From contig JAEVLN010000010.1 in assembly GCA_018350325.1 (NCBI GenBank), positions 1,240,001 to 1,304,000 on the forward strand: 64,000 bases of DNA, written 5' to 3'. The notes beneath the pieces are model-generated. The model did not search any database. It had not been told where the DNA came from and saw only the letters and a list, made by a program, of their open reading frames with translations. The position numbers and the translations under genes were made by a program. The stretch comes from Globodera rostochiensis. Lineage: Eukaryota > Nematoda > Chromadorea > Rhabditida > Heteroderidae. Within the stretch, counting starts at the first letter, position 1; each line of letters opens with the position of its first letter. Below, one piece after another: positions 31,108 through 41,790 of this stretch.

Positions 31108-32522
31108 TCACTTTTTCTCGCAAACTTCCAAATTGTCTGTTTGTTCTTCTTTACCAATTTGGAGCCATATCAGCTCACTCACTTTCCTTTGAATTTTCCC
31201 AACAATTTTAACAACTTTTTTTGTCGTTGGACAGACTTTTTTGCATTCAGGTTTGGCATATTTGGCGAAACATTCAACAACAGCTCTGTTTAAATTAAAA
31301 ACAGTTTTAAATTTCATTTCAAATTAATTCCTTCATTAACGATTTAGGGGGTTTGATCTTTTTTGGTTTTAATCTCATTTTCTCAATTTTTTTTTTCAAA
31401 TTCTGGAATTTAGGCCTAAGTATCGATTGGCCCTGTGATTAGACCAATTTTTTTGTTGTTGCAAAACTTGCAATAAAATTCTAAGTGATTTATTTGTTTA
31501 TGCGAAATCTAAATACCTTCAAAATCATTAACCATTTTTAAATAAAATTATTTTTTATATTTTATAATCATTCACTTGTCACAATTGCACATGTCACGTT
31601 TGCAGCCAACATTCACGGATGTGCATTTGATTGTTGGACGATTTTCGGGAGGAGAGACATAAACCTTGTCTTGTCGAACTATTTCATAAACTAAAAATAT
31701 TTTCAATTTTTTTTATTATTAAAATAGTTAATTTTATTTTGAACATTAAACGCACCTTTATAGTTCAATCCGTCACAGGTCCAATTGTACGGATAAAACA
31801 TATATTTTTGCAGCATATTTTTGCAAGACGAATTTTGATAGCATTTTTCGTGGATCTTGCAACACCTTAAATTAAAATTTATAACCGGTTGATTGCCTGC
31901 TTAACAATTTCGAATTTGTTCTGACATGGTTATTATAATAGGCAAGCCAAACTGTCTCAAATTTTTCTAGCAAACAATTGATTCGAGGTAAAATATAAAC
32001 CTATGAATTTACTGGTTTGATCGTTCAACCTTTTTTTTTTTAAAAAAAAACACCCAATAATATTTTTAAAATAAATTCATATTTTGAATAGCCAATTTTA
32101 TGTCCTGAAATTTTTGCTTAATACAGAAATCGATACAGACTATTAGTTGGCTAAGTCATGTTTTCGGGCCTCGGGTCAAAAAAATCCGGGTAGCCCTGAC
32201 GCCGGACCCGGCCCGGGTGAAAGAATTTTAAACTAAAAAAATTTTTAATTTAATTAAATATCAATTTGCGCCTACTCGTCAATGCCATCAAGCGGTTTAG
32301 CAATCACTTCGTCCACAGCACACCTAAATTTTTGATTAAAATAAAAGTTAGACGTATTTTAAATGTTAAAAGTTACACTTACCAACATCCGTAGCCATTG
32401 TAAATCGCCATGCTGTGCCCCAAATGACACTTTGCCATGTTATGCAAATTTGATAAATCATTTGCGCATATTTGAAGCAAAAAAGAGAAGGAGAATAAGA
32501 TTTTGATGATCAAATGATTCAT
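31108..32522 (-). CDS. Secreted phospholipase A2-like protein without a canonical calcium loop
   Basis: Five exons (32522-32383, 32323-32276, 31865-31756, 31690-31576, 31285-31108) close in frame to 196 aa. Signal peptide at residues 1-20 (IIKILFSFSFLLQICA). The sPLA2 scaffold is clear: IYNGYGCWC at 40-48, CCKIHEKCY at 64-72, WTCDG, a Cys-rich tail CNCDKAVVECFAK. However, the calcium-binding loop, normally YGCxCGxGGxGxP, is AVDEVIAKP here, without the glycines. The residue after the catalytic His (H68) is Glu instead of Asp. Both features predict loss or strong reduction of calcium-dependent hydrolysis, so this may be a binding-type PLA2 homologue. A basic C-terminal extension (KKVVKIVGKIQRK) goes beyond the usual domain length. 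Intron 2 contains a CGGGCC-rich word repeat. Confidence 0.8.
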
Positions 32523-33286
32523 TATTATATTTTAATGAACAAAATCTGAATGAAAAATTGTAATAGTAATGCTAAATTTAAGGCTTAATATAAAACCAAA
32601 TAAAAATGGCCAACTGCGATTAACTAATAAATTTTTTAATCGATCAAAAAATCAATTTAAATTACGCAAAATGTTGTTTTCTCTGACTCCGGAAGTTGTA
32701 GCTTTTTAATAAAAATTCAATAAATAATTAACATAAAGCAAACAACTTAGAGTCTTTAAATGAAGAAAACAAATTTATAATTGGAAAAATCAAACTTTAC
32801 CCGATCACACCACTTCAATTTGCGAATCGTATTTTGATTTTTTAATTTGATTATTCCGTTCATTTAAATTCTTTTCTTAAAAAACAAATTCAAGAATTTT
32901 TTGAATGACACTGCAGAACAAATAATAATTCACCCAATTTTATATTTGTTTAAGAACCCGATTAATTTTAAGTCACTAGCCTTACGCTTTCATTTTTATG
33001 AAAAATTGTTTTTATATTAGTGATTATTTTAATGTGGTTTTTATATTAGTGAATATTTTAATGTTTTAAGAAATTTTTATGAAAAATTGTTTTTATGTTA
33101 GTGATTATTTTAATGGTTTAAGAGCCGGGACTGACTATTTTGAATGTGCCTAAAAATTAATTAAACGAAAAGCAGAAAAGGATAACTCCAATTATTCGAT
33201 TTATTCTTTAAGTAAAAAATTAAAAAGAAAATTTAAGTACATCACAAAAATAAATATTTTAAAATGTAAAGCATTACAAATACAAA

Positions 33287-34480
33287 TCAAGGGACTTGGC
33301 CACCACATGTCAATGTGTTCAGACTGGGACAACCATTGCAGGACACATATTTGGCATTGAATGTATCGCCAATGCGATAACGGCACGTTGTCGTGCCCTG
33401 CAAGGCCAAACAACCAGTCGTTCTTGCACTGGTGCCGCCCACTAGCGCTTGTATAGTACAACCTTAAAACAAAATATATTTTTTAATAAAAGTTTGTTAT
33501 GTTACGGCCACAAACATACCAACCATCAGAACTTGCGCAAGTTGCCGGACACTGGGTGGTGAGTCGGACCAAAATGTTCCCGTTGGACACCCCCGAGGGC
33601 TGATAGCACACATTGCTGGTGTCGCATATGCACGGACTCGCGCACATATTGTTCTGTTGTACGTCAAATGCGGCTGAGCCACGCGGCAAATACTCCGCAT
33701 TGTTGCCCCCGGGGCATGCAAGCGTCGGGCATGCAGATTTTGTTGGTGCCGCAATTCCGCCCTGGTTCCGGTTAAAGACCAGCGTGGCAGTGCATGCTGT
33801 ACACACTGAAAATTTGATAAAAACATCAGTTAATCCCTGGATTAAAATCTTGCTAGGCATGGCTTTGTTTTATGGGTGGGTTGTAAAATAGTACTTTAAA
33901 ATTTTGTTTTATTTTTATTTATTTTTTCTTATTTTAAATAAATCATATCTGTTGTTGTTGTTGTTGTAGTTGTAGTAGTGGTTGTTGTAGTAGTAGTAGT
34001 TGTAGTTGTTGTTGGTGTAGTTGTTGCAATTGTTGTTGGTGTAGTTGTTGCAATTGTTGTTGGTGTAGTTGTTGCAATTGTTGTTGGTGTAGTTGTTAGC
34101 GTAGTTATTGCAGTTGTGGTTGGTGTAATTGAAGTTGGTGTCGTTACTGTAGTCGTTGATGTAGGTGCTGTTGTAGTTGCTGTTGGTGTAATTACTGTAA
34201 TCGTAGATGATGGTGTTGTAGTAGTTAAAGTTGATGTCGTTACTGTCGTAGATGTAGGTGCTGTTGTAGTTGGTGTGGTTATTGTGGTTGTAGCGGTTAG
34301 TGTTGTTGTAGTTGAAGTTGAAGTTGGTGTCGTTGTTGCAGTCGTTGATGTAACTGTTGCTGTTGGTGTTCTGAATGGAACAACACTGTTTGAAGTACTC
34401 GCTGTCCGCATGCAACATTTTGCGCGATGTTCCAACACAATTGTTGCACAATACGTAAATAGTAGAAAAATTTTTGCCAT
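33287..34480 (-). CDS. Secreted Thr-rich protein with Cys-rich (C6-like) C-terminus
   Basis: Start ATG at 34480 opens a hydrophobic leader (AKIFLLFTYCATIVLEHRA), then about 130 residues that are mostly Thr with Pro, Ala and Ile (poly-TTG on the plus strand), a mucin-like region. Two Cys-rich exons follow: 33805-33524 (acceptor TTTTCAG, starts VCTACTATLVFN) and 33462-33287, joined by donor GATG|GTTGGT in frame, with stop at 33287. They hold about 17 cysteines and the pairs TLACPGG, CASPCICD, CPATC and CNGC, reminiscent of the nematode C6 domain. The junction from the Thr-rich exon to 33805 is unresolved: no good donor lies near the end of the Thr run (about 33957). The protein could be a surface or secreted mucin. 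Confidence 0.55.
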
Positions 34481-35263
34481 ATCAAAAAAGTTCACAAAAG
34501 ATACAGAGATTTTTTTAAAAATTTTTGTTTTATCACTCAAAGCAATTTAAGTTAATGATCCGAGATTTGCTGCTGTTCCTGTTCGTTAATAACCAGTCGG
34601 TTTATGCTTCATCTAATTGGTAAAGTGCAATCCACAACCAACCAGTTCCCCCAGCTTTAAGCAGCTTTTACCACAAATAAGTTTGATATACTGCCCCAAA
34701 AAAGTCTAGTGACTCAACTCAACCGAAATTTGTTCATCGATAAATTGCAGATTGATAAATTGATCGAATCGCATTAAGTATTCATTATTCATGAAATTTT
34801 TAGCAAAAATTTGTACAGCAGGAATGTGATAACTATGCTCTTTTTTAAAGATTTGTCCCTTAACTATGCTCTTTTTTTTAAAGATTTGTCCCTTTTTGCG
34901 GTACGCGTCTTTTTTGTCCTTTATTTGAGATTTCAGTTTTTTGAAAAATTTTCTTTAAATTTTGAATAAATCTTAAAATAGATTGCCAAATTATTGGGGC
35001 TGATTCCGTCGTGAACCCTCCGAATACGGCACGGCACGTATAATGGAGCCTTTGCGCAAAGCATGTTATGAGTGCTTCAAGCATTCCTTTTTTTACAAAA
35101 AAAAACGCAAAAAATATAAAAAATATATTTTGGTGAAAAATGCAAGTCTGGGCTTTATAGATCATATTGCGAATTGTAAATATTTCAAACATATTTATAA
35201 AATAAATTATTTTAATAATATAATATTTTTTAATTTTTAAAAAAATTTTTGTTTTCAAAATCT
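34481..35263. other. Intergenic region
   Basis: AT-rich, without an exon-like frame. TGCTCTTTTTTTAAAGATTTGTCCCT-type sequence is directly repeated at 34836 and 34867. The region ends where the right arm of the Srt inverted duplication starts. Confidence 0.35.
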
Positions 35264-35651
35264 GTTGAAGAAAGTGGTTCATTTATAAAATTCTGTGTAA
35301 TTAACTTTAATATTTGTTGAATCAAAAAAAATTATGTCTTTGTGTTAATTAGCACCTGCTGTTGAACTCCGTCTGCGCGGAAGCGGAAAGTGCGCCATCA
35401 TTTTATGTATTTACATTTGAGAGTTGCCCGGAGAAAAAGCCGAATAACTTTTTTATTGATAGTTCAACAGATTCAAAAAAATCTGTATTATATTCTTGGG
35501 AAATTTTTTATTTTTATTCAACGATCCATAATAAACAATTTGCATTTGTGGGAATTGAGCACCGACTGAATTTCCGAACGCCAGTCCTCTTTCAATATAC
35601 TTTTAATATTTCAATTTTAATTTCAATTTTTTTTAATTGGACATTTTCCAA

Positions 35652-37393
35652 ATGGAAATGTATCTGCGTCAGCCCGAGAATTGGGAGCAATTGTACAACT
35701 GCAGCCGAGTGAACATCGACGACGTGCCGTTGTGGGAGCGTCGGCAAATCGTTAATGGCACTGTGATGCTGATTATGTTCTTTATTTTTGAAGTTTAAGC
35801 AATATATGGGGCATGCTTAACAATTTTTATTTATTTGTATAGCTTCTCTATTTGCCCTGTCTGATCGCAATTTGGAAGCATTGTGAACATTCATGCTACA
35901 AGGTCCTTTTCTTCATCGGAGTCACTGACGTGTTGATGCTGCCAATCCAGGGCCTAATCTCCGCTCTCTACAGTATCTTTGGCGTTGAGTTCTGTTCATA
36001 CCGGGATTTCAACTTTTTGATCGGTTTTTGCGCTGCAGGTGATGAAAGGAATTTTGTTTTGTTTTTTGATAAATATATTTTTAGGCTTGTTTGCTGCTCA
36101 GTCGAGTGCCAATTTTTTCTTGGCACTGGACCGACTTGTCGAAATGACTTTTTCTAGATATAGCAAAATGCTATTTTCAGGTAATTTACGTTTTTCTTAA
36201 TTCCTTAATAAACTTGGTTATGTAGGGCGCCGTGCCTGGCTCTGGACAATGGCTTCTTCAGTATTTGGACTTTACTATTTTTGCTTTGTGAAACCCCCAT
36301 GTTTTGCTCCTACCTACGGAAATTGGTTTATGAACCCGTATCAGGACTACAACAATATTACGGTTGCCCCGGAGGATGTAAAAAAATTTGCTTCTGTAGA
36401 AAATAAAAAGAGCTACCGGTCCGAATTCTTAGTCCCGTACTGAAGCTAAAATTAAGCCTAGCTTAGGATTAAGCTTAAGTCTACGCACAGGCTTGGGCTT
36501 AGGCCTAAGCCTAAGGTAGACTAAGCCTAAGCTTAGCCTAAGACGTGGAGGGGATTTGGGAAACTTTTGGCTGTGGTGGGCTTCGGACCGGATTACCCGC
36601 CCGGTGGGACTCGAACCCACGCCCATGACCTTCTCCCAAACCCCGCGGGCAGTTTCAGCTCCTCTGCTGACGTTGACTAGTGGGCGTACCTCTGCTGTCG
36701 AGGTTCAATTATATCTTTTTTTATGTTTTCAGTACGTCGATGCTCTAATTGTATATTACAACGCATTTCTGTCCTTTGGATTCCCTCTCGTTTACGCAAT
36801 TTTTGTTTTGGTTTTTTTACGACAGCTCAAAAAAAAGAACGAACAACAAAGTTTTGTTAGTCACACAAACAATTTGCTATTTCAAAAGGTTATTTGAATT
36901 GTTTAAATAAATAATTTTATAAATTTAAAGGCGTCACCACAAAACATTTGTTGTCCGTCAAGTGCAAATTTTGCAAAAATTGTTGGTCTTGAATTGTTTA
37001 ATTTACTTTGTTTTATTTATCTTATTGAACAATAAATTAAGAAGAATATTTTCGTCAATTGAAAATGAATAGAAATATGAAACTTTCAAAAACATAAATA
37101 AATAATTAAAATAAATAAATAAACAGGTGTTTATCCAAGTGGCCGCAATAAATGGCATAAATGTTGCCACTTTTGTGCTCTTCTCAATTATGCAGCATTT
37201 GCCAATGAGCAAATGGCTAATTGTCGTGGGCTTTTACTGCAATTATTTGATGTTCGGTAAGTTAAAAATTAAATAATCACTTTTTAAACAATAATTTTAA
37301 GGCATTCCACCAATTGTCTATTTGCTCGTCAACAGAACAATTCGAAATGAATGCCGAAAAATGGGCAAAAAAATCATAAGATCTCTTTTCTAA
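35652..37393 (+). CDS. Serpentine receptor class T (Srt) chemoreceptor
   Basis: Seven exons (35652-35792, 35843-36038, 36085-36180, 36226-36377, 36733-36888, 37127-37256, 37302-37393) with GT/AG borders and matching phases give 320 aa, a normal Srt length. Family signatures are visible: WEQLYNCS in the N-terminus, LLYLPCLIAIWKH, SCYKVLFFIGVTDVLMLPIQG, FFLALDRLVE after TM3, and FGIPPIVYLLVNRTIRNECR at TM7. Srt receptors are seven-transmembrane GPCRs, expressed mainly in chemosensory neurons of nematodes. The MITE and SINE lie inside intron 4 (36378-36732). Reading through them would add a stop, but the donor at GAGGAT|GTAAAA and the acceptor TTTTCAG|TACGTC remove both in phase 0. Its inverted twin at 15832-17862 is broken. 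Confidence 0.9.
36412..36590. mobile_element. MITE with CCGGTCCGAA termini in Srt copy 2
   Basis: Left end GAGCTACCGGTCCGAA, right end CTTCGGACCGG, core of CCTAAGCCTAAG words. The last bases of the right terminus (AAGCGC) present in copy 1 are deleted here, and the SINE begins directly. Fully intronic. Confidence 0.75.
36591..36715 (-). mobile_element. tRNA-derived SINE-like element
   Basis: Read on the minus strand, it has a perfect polymerase III B box GGTTCGAGTCC (36607-36617) inside a T-arm stem GTGGG...CCCAC. A CTGCCCG segment can pair with CGGGCGG over 7 bp like an acceptor stem. Only about 25 nt separate the two, too short for D and anticodon arms, so this is not a functional tRNA gene. 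It lies antisense in intron 4 of the Srt gene. Confidence 0.55.
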
Positions 37394-38330
37394 ATAACTT
37401 CTATGGTTTTTTAAACTCACTCTTTTTAAATTAATCCTCCCTTCTGTTGTTTTTTTTGTACAATTTAGTTGCAATTTATTTTTTTTTAAAGAAAACCTTT
37501 GATTTTTAACGAGAGTCCCATCCCGGAGGGGCGGAAAAATTTTAAAATTTATATAAAATTGGATATGACAAAAAATGATGTTTTGATTAAAATTTCATCT
37601 ATTTTTAGCCTTTGGGCCCATTCGGGTTAGGTCGCGTACCGGGCGGGATCCACGATTCTTGGCGTATTTTCAACGATTCTCGACGTGGAAACTTGTACCT
37701 CTATCCGCAACCGCCTGCGGCTAAATTTTAAAGGAATATTAATGCTTTTAATATGAGACCAATTCCTGTTTTACCTCGGATCCTCACAAAACAATAAAAA
37801 TTGCTTAGTTTTAAGTTGTCGTTTTTTTCTTAATTTTCAAAAAGTTCAACCAATTCAAAAAGCGCTTTAAATTCTCAATTTTATTTTCTATTGGCGAATT
37901 CGTATATTAAAAAGGCAAAAAGGAATGAGGAGGGTAGGCGCCGCCGAGAAATTTTTTAAAATTTGATCTGTTTTTGTTAAGTCATGATCCTTTTTTTCTT
38001 GAAAAGGACTGAAAATCGTCAAAAAATTTTCAACAAGTCTATCAATGCCGGATTTTTTTTTGTTAAAAATTTCAACCATTTTTCTAAAGAAAATTGGGCT
38101 TTTTATTCGCTAAAATGCTCTCGATCCAATTCAATTTAATATTATTTTGTTTTTAATAAATTTTTGAAAATGCAACAAGGACCGCTGATATCGAATTAAT
38201 AAGGGCAGAATCAGGAAAAAAACAAAAGTTTTTGATATTCTTCTTTACCGAAAAAAGTAGGTAATCATTTTATAATGCTTAAATTTTTAGAAGCCAGCAA
38301 AAAGAGAAAACATCCGAAAAACATTAAACA

Positions 38331-38351
38331 CACACAGAGAGAGAGCGAGAT

Positions 38352-38386
<35 letters not shown>

Positions 38387-38395
38387 AGAGAGTGG
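38331..38395. repeat. (GA)n microsatellite
   Basis: About 60 bp of nearly pure AGAGAG, interrupted by GATA and GGA. On the minus strand it is (CT)n, a common feature of nematode promoters. It lies about 100 bp upstream of a TATA-like sequence. Confidence 0.9.
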
Positions 38396-38492
38396 TAGAG
38401 TGCTAGTGCAAAGAGAAATAGCACAGTAAACGTGCGCCTCTTTCTCTGTGTGTTTACAACTCATCATAAAAAGAGCGCTAAATTGTGCCCCT

Positions 38493-38503
38493 TTATATAT
38501 AAG
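38493..38503 (+). promoter_or_regulatory. TATA-box-like TTATATATAAG before a GC-rich block
   Basis: TATATATAAG followed directly by CGGGCATTGCGTACGCC, downstream of the (GA)n tract. The spacing and base-composition switch look like a core promoter, but no credible coding exon is found in the next kb, so the transcript is unknown. Confidence 0.3.
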
Positions 38504-39354
38504 CGGGCATTGCGTACGCCACGCACGGTGATCTCTGCCCGGCGCCGTTTCCCGTCCTGGTCCAGTGCGTCACTCTCGGCCATCTCTGCACACTTCGATG
38601 CCCCACTCTGCGCTTCTCCATCTCCTCCCTCCTCCTCTTCCATCGACTCGCTCTCCACCCTGACCGTCTAGCCCACACACACTCTCTCCCCGTTTCCTTC
38701 TTCTCTCCGCCCCGTCTCCGGACACTCTTTGGCCTTCTTCTTCCTCCTGCGCCCTCCCTTCCTTCCTTCCTTCCTTCCCTCCACACTGCGTGTACTCCCC
38801 GCGGCGAGCGTGCCCACTGGATAGAGAAAAAGTAGCTCACTGGAACTCCGGCTCCGGGAGATACCTCCCGTCGATCCCGACGATCGCGGTTTTGATTGAT
38901 CCAGGACGGTTGCATCCGGTCGGAGTCGGCAACAGAGATCCCTTCTTTTTTGTTTTAATTAATTTTTTTTTATTGTATTTAATGTGTTGGTGGAAGGGAT
39001 ATTTATTATAAGCAACTGATGATTAATGCTGCTCTTTTAACCGGTTTCAATTTGATTTAAAATAACCAAAAACAATTTTTATTATGTGTGAAATGAATAC
39101 GAGGAAATGTTCAAGAGTCTCGATTTGAAATTCTCGTTTTTTTGGGTCTTGGTCTTAAGTCTCGGGTACAGTTTCGGTCTCGAGTCTTGGGGTCGGTCAA
39201 ATTCTCTGTCTCGAGTTTTAGGATCAAGTCCCAGTAAATTTTGAGTCTCGAACATCCCTGGTGCGTAGCTTGTGGATTTCTGGCTGATTATCGAATTATC
39301 TTATTATTTATTACAAAAAATAATGTGAGGACTAATGATAAATGTGGGGAGGTT

Positions 39355-39909
39355 TCAGTTTATGAAAGCCAGAGACATATTTGGTTGATACGTTACGGGA
39401 ACATCGACTCCACTGTAAAATGTGGGTATTTTAAACACTCTTCCGCCATCGTTCTGCATCCGTAATGATTTACTGAAAATTATTTTTAAAAAAATAAATT
39501 AAAATTATTTTTAAATTCCAAACCCCTCGATTCAGATGGAAATGGAGTTGTCTGCTGAGTGCGGAGCTCCACAAATTTTCGTCATTGTTGTTTTTTGGAG
39601 CGTAATAATGCAAAAAATCATCTTCTAAATTTGACAACAAAATTGATCATTTTAAATAATAATTTGTTTTAAATCATTTTTTAAATTTAACTTTGAGACA
39701 CAATAACTACAGTTGGCTTTACAAAGGGTAGCTATTGAGATACCGTAACCACACTTACCACCGTATGGATGTTGTTGGGCCAGCTTTAGTGAGGAGACGG
39801 CGAATATTGGCGATGCGTTGTCCATGTTGTTGCCGAACATCACTGCTCTGGCCATGCCATATGCAACAACTGTTGTTAGTGCAAGCAAAATGGCAAAACA
39901 TCGCTTCAT
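39355..39909 (-). CDS. Small secreted protein, family not recognised
   Basis: Exon 1 at 39909-39759 encodes a signal peptide (KRCFAILLALTTVVAYGMARA) and SSLKLAQQHPYGG with a strong GTAAGT donor. Exon 2 at 39624-39524 continues EDDFLHYYAPKNNNDENLW and LSRQLHFHLNRG. Exon 3 at 39453-39355 gives NDGGRVFKIPTFYSGVDVPV and a stop after SLAFIN, for 116 aa. The exon 2/3 join is the weak point: the best-looking acceptor (TTTTCAG at about 39467) is in the wrong phase, and the one used is GGATGCAG. There is only one cysteine, in the signal peptide, so a disulfide-rich toxin or defensin is unlikely. The function is unknown; a neuropeptide or cuticle-associated product cannot be excluded. Confidence 0.55.
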
Positions 39910-41420
39910 TTTGCGTTGTTTTTTGTTGAAACTGTACGAGGATCAAAGCGCCAAATTTTCTAAGAAATTTGAAATAATTAATTGTTTTCACAAACAAATT
40001 TGTTTTACAATTATTTGAAATTTCAAAATAACGTCAGAACAAAACAAAAAAATCAAAAAAGATTGTTGAACTTAATCTATAAAGCAATTCCTGCTAAATG
40101 TTTTGCCAAATTTTTCGGATACTTTTAATCAACCAATTTAAAGTCGTTTGGTGAAGTATTTGAATGTGAAAAAATGAAAACCCAATTTTTTTTTTGCGTT
40201 TAAATATGCGAATTTTTAATTAATGCTTTCATGAAAAAATCCAAAAGCCAGATGAAAATTGCACTAATAAATTAGCACTTTTTCACGAGAATCCCAATTT
40301 TTTTTTGTTAACAATGAAAATGCCACAATAATTGGTCCCATGCGAATAAAAAAATTGCTTCAGACCGAATTTGAGAGATAGGCAGGCGGATGTCCATTTC
40401 CGTTGTGCTTTTCCACGGACATGGCATTTCCGGGAAATAAAATATCAAAATTAAATTTATGCAATTCAATTTATTAAAGCCAAATCAATTATCCATTAAT
40501 TTTGTAAAACCATAATTTGATTAATTATGTATCAAAAGCTTATGATATAAAAAATAATGCCCTTTTAGTAGAGCCCGGGCTTGAGCTTCGAGCGAGATCT
40601 CAGGTCGAGATTCTCAAAAAATCTCGGGTCTCAAAAAATCTCGAGCCGGAATTTCTTAATAAGAGTTCAAATTTTTTTTTAATAAAAACTGGGTTCATAA
40701 GTAGAGCTGGGATTTTTAGGGACTAAAAAACGTGAAATAGGGACATATAATAGGGACTAAAAGCTCAAAAAGTGGCAAAATAGTTTTAGGGGTGCATTTT
40801 TGGGAAAGAAAAAATTTTGATTTTAGGGGTAGTTTTTCTCTTTTTTATTGCATTTTTTTTCTTAAAATTTTGCGAAAAAGTGCCTAAATAGGGACTAAAA
40901 ATGCAAAAACGGCGAAAGGGATTTATTCTCAAAAAGGGTGAAATAGGGATTTTTAGGGACTAAAAAGTCGCTCTAATTCAAAAATTTTTCGAAATGAATG
41001 CTATTTCTGGGCTTCTCTCGTCAAACCCTATCCGCAAAAAAAAGGTAGGCATAAAAAATCTTCCGATGCCTCAAATAGGCTCGAGCCTATTTTTAGACGC
41101 GAAAACCCCAAAATAGGTGTTCCTAGGTCCGAATGCAATCATTGCTGGCTTCGGAAGATGTGAAAGTTTATTTTTTTCAAAAGGCAATTAATTATGAAAA
41201 ATTAAATTAAGAATTAGAAGCGCTTTATTTAACAATGATTAAAATTTTAAATTTTCTTGGCAGATTTTACCGGAACATCGATCCTTACCACGTCAAAATA
41301 TTTTTTTAAATAATTAAACTTATAAATTATTTTTTTGTAATTAAGTGAATTTTTTATTACTTATATATTATTGAAATTGTTGAGCTTCACTCAATCCACC
41401 CTCTTACCATTGAATAAAAT
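39910..41420. other. Intergenic region rich in decayed repeats
   Basis: 40570-40650 repeats CTCGGGTCTC words. 40700-40990 repeats TAGGGACTAAAA and AGGGGTGCATTTTTGGG, bounded by GTAGAGCTGGGA and GTCGCTCTAATT (inverted ends). 41135-41165 is a RING-gene fragment (separate entry). No complete gene seen. Confidence 0.4.
41135..41165 (+). pseudogene. 31-bp fragment of RING-gene exon 3
   Basis: CAATCATTGCTGGCTTCGG followed by AAGATGTGAAAG matches the RING-H2 gene at about 28888-28917 (encoding PLLASEDVK) at all but one or two bases. The match stops abruptly on both sides, 12 kb from the parent gene. It shows that the RING locus has shed further copies or was captured by a repeat. Confidence 0.5.
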
Positions 41421-41790
41421 TTGTCAACCCCAACATTTTGTATCCCGGAAATACATGTTTATGCTTTAGTTCTCAACATAATCAAAAAAAAAAAACAGAA
41501 ACATTACAAAACATACACTTGGATTTGTAGATGGAAATTTGCAGCCAAAGTGCAAAAATATAACAAATGCGTAAAATTACTGGAAACTACTCAAAAGAAA
41601 AAGCTGTAATTTGATCAATTTCAGGTAAATATTGTTGATCAAAAATTTATAATGAATTTAAAAAAATAATTTTCAAATTGTTGCATTTTTTTTTAAACGC
41701 TCCATTAATAAAATTCGAATATTTTGGCACTTTTGTGTGTAGGACTAAAGCTGAAACAAATAAAATGGATGGATTGTCATCGCTCAAAAA

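Larger units (their letters stand above)
35264..37563. repeat. Inverted segmental duplication, right arm (Srt gene)
   Basis: Opposite-orientation match to 15661-18285. Relative to the left arm it lacks about 35 bp upstream of the gene (around 35340) and about 13 bp at the MITE/SINE border, but keeps a longer SINE. The two arms therefore derive from one ancestor that already carried both transposons. Confidence 0.9.
37564..39354. other. Intergenic region with GA microsatellite and GC-rich promoter-like block
   Basis: No gene model closes. 38331-38395 is a (GA)n microsatellite. 38500-38900 is much more GC-rich than its surroundings and pyrimidine-rich (CTCCATCTCCTCCCTCC, CCTTCCTTCC) with open frames on both strands that look compositional. 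39110-39250 is a CTCGAGTC word-repeat element. Confidence 0.4.

Noticed and set aside
33978..34550. 190-codon Val-rich frame on the plus strand
   Set aside because: Reverse of a Thr-rich triplet repeat (TTG/CAA). It is compositional, with no start context or domain.
36591..36715. Functional tRNA gene
   Set aside because: B box and acceptor-like stem are present, but only about 25 nt separate the acceptor strand from the T arm, leaving no D or anticodon arm.
38490..38915. Coding gene in the GC-rich block on either strand
   Set aside because: Frames are Arg/Gly- or Ser/Pro-rich because of pyrimidine runs. No splice-consistent model, signal peptide or domain was found; a promoter-like block is the better description.
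41421..41609. Plus-strand frame conserved at 60247-60380
   Set aside because: The conservation is explained by duplication of the 3' flank of the family gene. The frame itself is disrupted in the second copy before its start.
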